Positions 57,401-64,000 of a DNA stretch of 64,000 bases are shown here, piece by piece. Both the position numbers and the translations under genes were made by a program. Origin of the DNA: Arachnopeziza araneosa (taxonomy: Eukaryota; Ascomycota; Leotiomycetes; Helotiales; Arachnopezizaceae); assembly GCA_003988855.1 (NCBI GenBank), contig QYAI01000131.1, positions 1 to 64,000 of the forward strand, given 5' to 3'. Under the pieces are notes generated by a model. The model was not told the DNA's origin, did not search any database, and saw only the letters and a list, made by a program, of their open reading frames with translations. Position 1 is the stretch's first letter, and each line of letters begins with the position of its first letter.

Positions 57401-60400
57401 TCAGAATGAGTTGGTTAATCTCGATCTCCACAACCACCAAAGGATGTTTTTTCCTCCCGGTGTGAATTTCGGCCGAAGGTTGACTGTTTGCTAGGTATTT
57501 CTTCAGGGTCTGGCAGGTCGCCCACATCGAAGCCGAAATCTGTGTAGTGCTGTAGCTATTTCGCCTTGGAGCACCAAAGGCTCTTTTGTCTGCTTATTAG
57601 AGACAGAACAATATGCTACCTACAATACCATATGCTATTGCATTCTGAATATGCGTCTATCCCATCGACGACGTCTGCCATGAGGTCTGTTGACGTCAAA
57701 ACCCATACGATGGCAGGCACACAACTACCACGCCTACAAATGTCGTTGGAGATTACGACAGGCGAAGGTTGTTCCAACATTCTTACTACACAGTAGTGAG
57801 CAATGCATTTCTAGAATTATCTGGAGACTCACCAAATGTCGACACGCTTTATGGAGGAATGGTACAGCGAGCATAAACGTAGTCAACACATCTCGTTGAG
57901 TGGAAGACTTGTTCCTTTCCTGTAGAAACCTGAAAAGTTGAGGAAAAGCCAAGGCTGCTGAGGATTGTTCCAGCACTCTTTCCACCTTCAGTCAGAAAGT
58001 CAAGTCGCTCCTTCCCCGACTCCACGACTTGGGGACCCGCCAAGATCAAACTAGAAACAACATCTCAACCTTCCAATGATGGCAAAGTTCATGAAAATTC
58101 CTTCCAGATGCTGCCTTCAGACCTTACATGGTACCATGATTCTGCTCTTTAGCACAAAATACGATCGAATGAGGAAGAGAACTTGGGCTCAAGAGTTCTG
58201 AAGCCGATATCAGAATTTGACAGCCAAACATCTCGGTTGATATCTCAGCAACACATCGAACCTCTAAACGATAGTATTGTCTTTCGCGTTCTTCAAGCCA
58301 TTTATCGACAACTAGAAAGTGGTCGTGAGGCATCGCTGAAAATGGTGAGATTCTTGAACCGAGCAGCGTACCTGAGCACAGAAAGCTACCGGTACAAACT
58401 TTCTCAATATTCCAAAATCAGAGCCCCAAAAGACGTGGAAGCTTTACTTATATACGTATCGCTTTTCAGCTCCAAAAGATGACTTGCGAGGTTATCACAA
58501 GGGGATCGCGTCGACCCAGGTCACAACAGGGCCTTCATCACGACCATTGAAGGTCCGACCAGCTATCAACAATGCCAGTAAACAAAACAAGATGGCTGGG
58601 ATATCAAAAACAATTAATTCGCATGAATTCGCATCTGCGCAATTGATTGGAAACGTTTGTGATCATCACATCGTGGTCAACCACAATGCGACCCGTAGGA
58701 GTAATTCGAATACTACATCACAGGAGAACAAGCATACAAAAAGTACACACACAGTTTTACAGAATCATCAAACAGGAAGGTTTCATCGATATTCTCGAGA
58801 ATTCGTACCTGATAAGCTCGCCCAGGTCTCTCCTCAATTGACACTCATTGTCGCTTTGCGAAGTCAAGATTACCTGCAGAGTCAACCCTCATGATTGTTA
58901 TCCACGGTAATAGGAAGAAGCGGTGTCTGATTTGAATGTCTTCAATACAACCTTCTCTTAATGTCCATGTGATCTGAGCACATGGTCATTCTTTGCACTT
59001 GCAAACCGGCCGACGGTGGGCCATCTGCCGGTCGCATCACGACCAAGTACAGTTGAAAATCAATAAACATTGCATTCAGCACAGAAGATTCACGACGATA
59101 CCCGAAATTTCGGATATACTGATCTCGGTCTTGATGAGAACAGGATGCCTTATCAAAGTCGGCCGGTTCAACCCACCGATGGCCTTGGTGCAGTTGTTTG
59201 GCGACCACAGAAAGCGAAGACGAGAAAACATGAGCGACACTCGAATATCAGGAAAGAAGATGCATCATAGACGCGTTGCCAGCTCATCAGTCACTTCCGA
59301 AGAGCACGAGAGGAGCTTCAAAACAGACAGGAGGCAGCATGTACAGTACCAATCGCGAGCTGAGTAGCATGACAAGGTTGTAGAGCGCTCCACATCAAAT
59401 GACAGCTTTTGGGGATTGAACTAGTTCTTGGCTTTGGCCCGATTCCGAGTTTCTGGATTTGCTTGCAAACGGGACAGATGTAGCAATTCATTTCACACAA
59501 GCAAATCACCAAATCGTACTCGGAGGAACTAGAACTTTATATTATCCACCCACAAGTTAGCTCAGCCTTTCTGTTCATTCAAAGTGCTGTTAGAGTTAAA
59601 GGATTGCATTCCTGGCGGCTTTGCGACGCTAAAGTATCGTTGCAGGACAAAGGATGGGAAAACTTACCAAAACGATTATCCAATAAAGAACGGTAGCCGC
59701 CGAGTCCAGAACACTTTCATTTTTCTTTTGCTGAGTCTCCATCTCTGTTTCTCACACCCCATTGCGCGGTGGACCTGGCGAAGAGGCTGAACCGCATTCT
59801 CGGGTCGTTGGCATGGGCCTGATTTCCACGAGAAACACTGCAAGATCTTTGGGACAACTTCCACGCGTTCGGTAAGGTTCCACGCATGAAGGAATGGGAA
59901 GCTAGGGTATGTAAATGCAAATGCAAGCAAGGGAGGAAGGTGGGCGCTTAGAGGCAGAAAATCTGGGCGCCTGCGTCTGATGGTTCCCTAGTCCGCGTCT
60001 ATTTTCCCGCCCTAGAGAGGAGCTAAAATGAAACCGCATCCTATATCTTTGTTTGTCTTCTTCCCTCCTTATTCCCTTTTGTTCTCCCTTTTGCTCTTCT
60101 CGATATCTTCTTGTTTTCATCTCGAATTCTATCCTGAAATCGAAGGCGGTGAGGGACATTGTTCCAACCATAATATACGAGAATATTCCCTGCTATCCTT
60201 TCCCACCTTTCAGCCCACCTCCAGCAACCAAAGTCACAAACTACTGTTCAGAAATTGCCATATCGGAGAAGCAAATACAAATATCATTCATAAGCATCGA
60301 CTATGGAAACGATCTAGGCAACACTGTTTCGGCCCATCCTGACCAGCCCTTCAGCATCCCCCGTCCCACTTCACGTAAAACATATTGCTTGGCTCGATTT

Positions 60401-61289
60401 CAGGCTAGGGTATATTAGGAACATCGAGGCCCACCGCACCGTTCTCGCCTACTACATATCCTCATTTCTCACTGCTGTTCATCGATCCATGACCGTTCCG
60501 CAGCGGGTTCAAGATATAGCACGGCATCAAACTACTCGTACGAGACAGCGAACGCCTGGATTTGGAGGCATGGTGTTCCTGTGGCGGAGTTCTTCTCACT
60601 TCTCTACTGTTCAACTCTGTTATATCAGGTAGGAAATCTTCAAATACCCATCTCAGCACACCTTTCCGCCCCCATCCCTCTGTCACGAAAGCCCAGGTAA
60701 GTCCATCTCCTCATTCATTCGTGTATTCATTTATTTCCTACTTGCTACCATCCAACGACTACTACCTAGTTGGGTCCTCACTCGTCCCTATCCGCATCTC
60801 GAACCGAGTCCTCTACTCCAATCAATCGTCAATCTGTGTTGAAATCCACCGTGCCGAGGTACGAGAAAACCCAAAGCAAAAAGGGAGAAGGTGAGGGATA
60901 TATACTCGTCCACGAAGCACTCCAACCGGACCTGGCCCGCTTCTCCAACCAAAATGAACCCGTTCAATGCTCCAAATGAAACGCCAACTCCGCTTGCTTG
61001 CTCGCCAGAGCGATGGAGTATTCAGTCATCAAACTGTCGTTGCTCATCCTCCTCATCTCATTCTTATTTCATATCCTGAATACCCTGTTCGTATTCTGCA
61101 ATTTGTTCATATCATCATCCACATCATCGCTCGTATTTCATGTCATGTCATCTCCTCTCGTCTCCAATCAATTAATCAACCATCGTCAGCAGATCGACCA
61201 TATTCATTCATTACTCATTCATGCAGATCCCTCTCAAATTACCACCGCTAACTGCACCTCTTCCAAATCTACCAATTACTTTCGCCAGA
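54404..61289. other. Large gene-free interval (6.9 kb)
   Basis: No gene can be supported. 54.5-55.7 kb is GC-rich, with a GCTGGTGCT repeat; 56-59.5 kb holds only short unrelated frames; 59.9-61.25 kb is pyrimidine-rich on the plus strand. It probably contains the missing 5' exon, leader and promoter of the Myb/SANT-like gene and the 3' flank of the Zn2Cys6 gene. Confidence 0.45.
55201..55230. repeat. 9-bp minisatellite (GCTGGTGCT)x3
   Basis: Three exact tandem copies of GCTGGTGCT plus a partial fourth. Confidence 0.9.
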
Positions 61290-63687
61290 TCACACCAACT
61301 CTCCTGTCCCCAATCCCTGCACGGCATTGTAACTATATGGGAAATCGACAAGCCCGTCCAACATCCAATTCAACGGATCAAATACCTCGTAATTACTCTC
61401 GTTGCCACCATACCCCATCATACCGCTTGGGAGACCGTTCTGCGGCGTTACAGAGCGATTGTTGCTGTTGTTCGAGGAGGGGATACCGGCTGCGGAGAGG
61501 AGCTGCGCGTTGAGTTGATGAGAAGGAGGAAGATTGGAAGGTGGTTCAAGGTGGTGAGTGGAGGAGGCTGAGGATTCGGCTGCCGAGTCGGGGTTAGTCG
61601 GGTGGTTCTGGATAGATGCTGGGATGGTTAGTGAGCCAACAAGGAGGGATGGGGTAAAGAAAGGAGAAATACCATCGAGAGAACCGCGGCCTTGAGATTG
61701 AAATTCCTCTCGCCAACGCCAGATGCTATCGAAGACCAGACTCATACTCATACGACATCGAACCTTGAGTTGAAGACTATCATCTACCACGGATTTGTGT
61801 TGGTCAAGGGTATTCCGGCTGCTATTACCGTTTCCATCGAGTCCTCGTTGTTGTTGTTGTTGCATTTGCTGAAGTGCGCTTCGCTGCTCAACTCTAGCAC
61901 CATTCCACATCTGCACCATGAGCTCGGCGAGCCGCCATGGGAGATCGTTATTGATGACACTCATTGATCGAATGGCTCGGATGGTGGCGTGGAAGAGGTT
62001 GCGTCCACGATCGAACTCGATCTCACGAGCGAAGAATGAGGAGACGAGTTTAAGGAGAGCAAAACATGCTGCCACTATCATTTGAAGAATGTAGTTTGTG
62101 GCGTAACGGAAAATCGAACCTGCTGGGTTATCGGGGGTAGGAGAATCAAGTTCGAATGCGAGGTCAAGGAAGGAGATACAAGCTCGCCAAATGCTCATGA
62201 GGTCATCCATATAACCTTGAGTAGTGCTAGAGTCGAAGAAGGCCGAGAGTCGGAGGTGTAGACCAGCGGCTTTGAGGTGGAGATTGATCACAGGGGATAA
62301 TGTGTGTCGAGATAAGATACTAACTTGGAGCTCATTATATTCTCGACGATAGACACGTGTGAGGATAGCACGAAGCTCATCACCTGCTACGCCTCTTGGG
62401 TCAGTAGCATTAGAGTACATCTCTTTGGATACCTTGTCGCAGAACCTCTCGATTTGAAGCCGGGCTTCAAGTTCAGGAGAGAGCGTGAAAGGTCCATCTT
62501 CGCCTGGACGAACAGCGAGGGTCCAGTCGTAAAGAGTAGATGCTGGTTGGCCGTAGCCTGTGCCACAATTCTGAGCGACAATGTTACACACCGCCCAAGT
62601 CGTCACTCGATCATGAAGTTGTTCTCGATTTAGATCAACAGAGACTCGAGAGAAGTCTTGAGTATGGCTTGGTCTGTGAAGCCCAATTCCCGTCGCAGCT
62701 TTCATCATAACCCCACATATGATATGAGTTGGATCTGTTGATGTAGTACTGGTAGGTAGCGGCCATGTGCAAAGTAAACATAAGCCCTTGACGATGAAGT
62801 GATTGTTCGGTACTTCTCCCACCGACTGCCATAAGAGTCTTGTTATAGGGCCAGCTAGATTGGTCAACAATGACGGGTCTACGGTATACCGTCTCGCCGC
62901 AATAATGATAATCGCCCAGAATAGTAACGGGTGTTGTTGGTAGTACTGTTCTGATGGCTGCGAGGGATTCAAGAACGGTAGAAAGGGGTGATAATGTAAC
63001 CAGAACTCATTAAAGAGATGGCTGATCGCATCCTCCATCAATCCCACGTTCTCAATCTCGTGCGCAAACCTCGGCATGCTATATGAACCACCTTGTTTGA
63101 GGTGGAGTAAACTCGAGACGGCCTCGTCAGAACCCATGAAGCTCTGGTTATTTCTGCTGTATACGCCATTGGCCAACGGCGACTCGATATCTTCATCGTC
63201 TTCCACAATAAATCCTTGAGCTTGAGCACGCTGTAGATTCAGCTTCAGTCGGTCAATCTGCTTCTCCATCTCTGCATGCTTGCTTCTCTTGCCCACGCGC
63301 TTGAAATTGGACTCGATCTTGCACTCGAGCTTCAACCGGCTACATCGCGAGCATGGCATAAACGGGTCTTGCACGACGTCGCAGCGTAACTACATCCCAG
63401 ATTCATCAGTCTCATATCAATTGAACCTTGCACCGTGCTGGCAGTCTCGTCGTCGCCTCGCGAATGGGTCCCAAGTGACTCACCTTCTGCTGTCGGCACT
63501 CATTGCACGCCCTCTTGACGCCTGGCTGCCTCTTCCTCTCATACTCCTCTGCGCCAGTACCCGGACTGCTCTCGTAGGACTCGGCACCGCTCCGCTTCCT
63601 CTTGTAGGAGCTCCCAGCGGTGCCCGGGCGGTTGGGACTGCTGGCGCTGCCCCCACCCGTCAGCACGTACTTCTCGTCCAGATCCAT
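61290..63687 (-). CDS. Zn2Cys6 fungal transcription factor
   Basis: Exons 63484-63687, 61673-63389 and 61290-61618 give about 749 residues. The binuclear zinc cluster spans the first intron: ACNECRQQK, LRCDVVQDPF and MPCSRCSRLKLEC supply the six Cys. A basic linker (FKRVGKRSK) and a short coiled coil (EMEKQIDRLKLNLQRAQAQ) for dimerisation follow. The middle is a fungal-specific TF domain (LFWAIIIIAARRY, GIGLHRPSHTQDF, RVTTWAVCNIVAQ). The C-terminus is an Asn/Ser-rich presumed activation region ending near NWMLDGLVDFPYS. The second intron is 54 bp, a multiple of three without an in-frame stop, so an unspliced reading adds 18 residues. The linker resembles Leu3/War1-type regulators, but the orthologue is not certain. 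The leader continues towards the window edge. Confidence 0.9.
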
Positions 63688-64000
63688 GGCGTCGCCAGCG
63701 AGGCGGATTGGAGGCTGCGATTGCCCGTCAAGTAAGCGCCCTTCTTCTCCCTCTCAGGCGCCGGGTGATGGGGCGACGGTGGATGGGGGGGTTTTTTTTT
63801 TGCGAGCGTCGCTGGGTGCGTGTCCGGTGTCGGTGTGCAGCTGGATGGTTTGGGTTGGCGGGGTCGCACGAGACGAGAAGGGGATCTGCTTCAGGTCGGC
63901 TAACGCAATTAGCCGAGCACGGGCTAGGGCTAGGCACGCAAGAGGAAGGAAGGCTAGAGAGGAGAGGAGAGGAGAGCGGTTGCTGTTGTTGACTCTGTCG
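63688..64000. other. 5' flank of the Zn2Cys6 gene (right edge)
   Basis: It probably contains the leader or promoter, including a G-run followed by a T-run at 63786-63801. No other gene is seen. Confidence 0.5.

Noticed and set aside
58183..58894. Two adjacent plus-strand frames of about 100-136 codons
   Set aside because: Low-complexity or unpatterned sequence without domain, splice signals or consistent codon use.

Overview
This window is nuclear DNA from a filamentous ascomycete fungus (Pezizomycotina). The evidence is many short spliceosomal introns of about 44-94 nt with GTRNGT donors and CTAAC-like branch sites, and families typical of that group: a Zn2Cys6 regulator, a Chk1-type hybrid histidine kinase, a GH28 pectinase, a secreted galactose oxidase, a DUF7918-like protein and fungal XLF. 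A leotiomycete-like plant-associated or saprotrophic mould would fit, but no marker here fixes the genus. Exon boundaries were set by eye from splice signals and reading frame.

Left end (1-8.2 kb): two broken genes come first, an alpha/beta-hydrolase of the type found at the N-terminus of fungal NLR-like proteins (minus) and a galactose oxidase that keeps its catalytic residues but carries a stop and a frameshift (plus). An intact seven-exon J-domain/DnaJ-X co-chaperone (minus) and a small unknown amphipathic protein (plus) follow.

8.9-21.2 kb: a two-cyclic-nucleotide-domain/F-box/LRR protein (minus); a decayed, repeat-bearing stretch (13.5-14.7 kb); a DUF7918-like gene (minus); the splicing factor cactin (plus); a forkhead transcription factor (plus).

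21.2-34.3 kb: a small broken fragment; secreted GH28 pectinase (plus); the NHEJ factor XLF/Nej1 (plus) facing the SEA/GATOR2 subunit Rtc1 (minus); a probable 223-bp MITE; an F-box protein (minus).

34.8-45.2 kb: a 2,240-residue hybrid histidine kinase in one exon (minus), a 1-Cys peroxiredoxin (plus) and a secreted FAD oxidoreductase (minus). Kinase and peroxiredoxin are divergent and about 590 bp apart; both belong to families tied to oxidative-stress responses.

45.2-64 kb: gene-poor. It holds weak or decayed coding traces (46.1-46.7, 48.2 and 50.0-50.7 kb), a Myb/SANT-like putative DNA-binding protein (minus) with a long gene-free upstream region, and a Zn2Cys6 transcription factor (minus) at the right edge. 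No rRNA, tRNA or CRISPR array was recognised. Apart from the kinase/peroxiredoxin pair, the neighbours do not form an obvious functional cluster.
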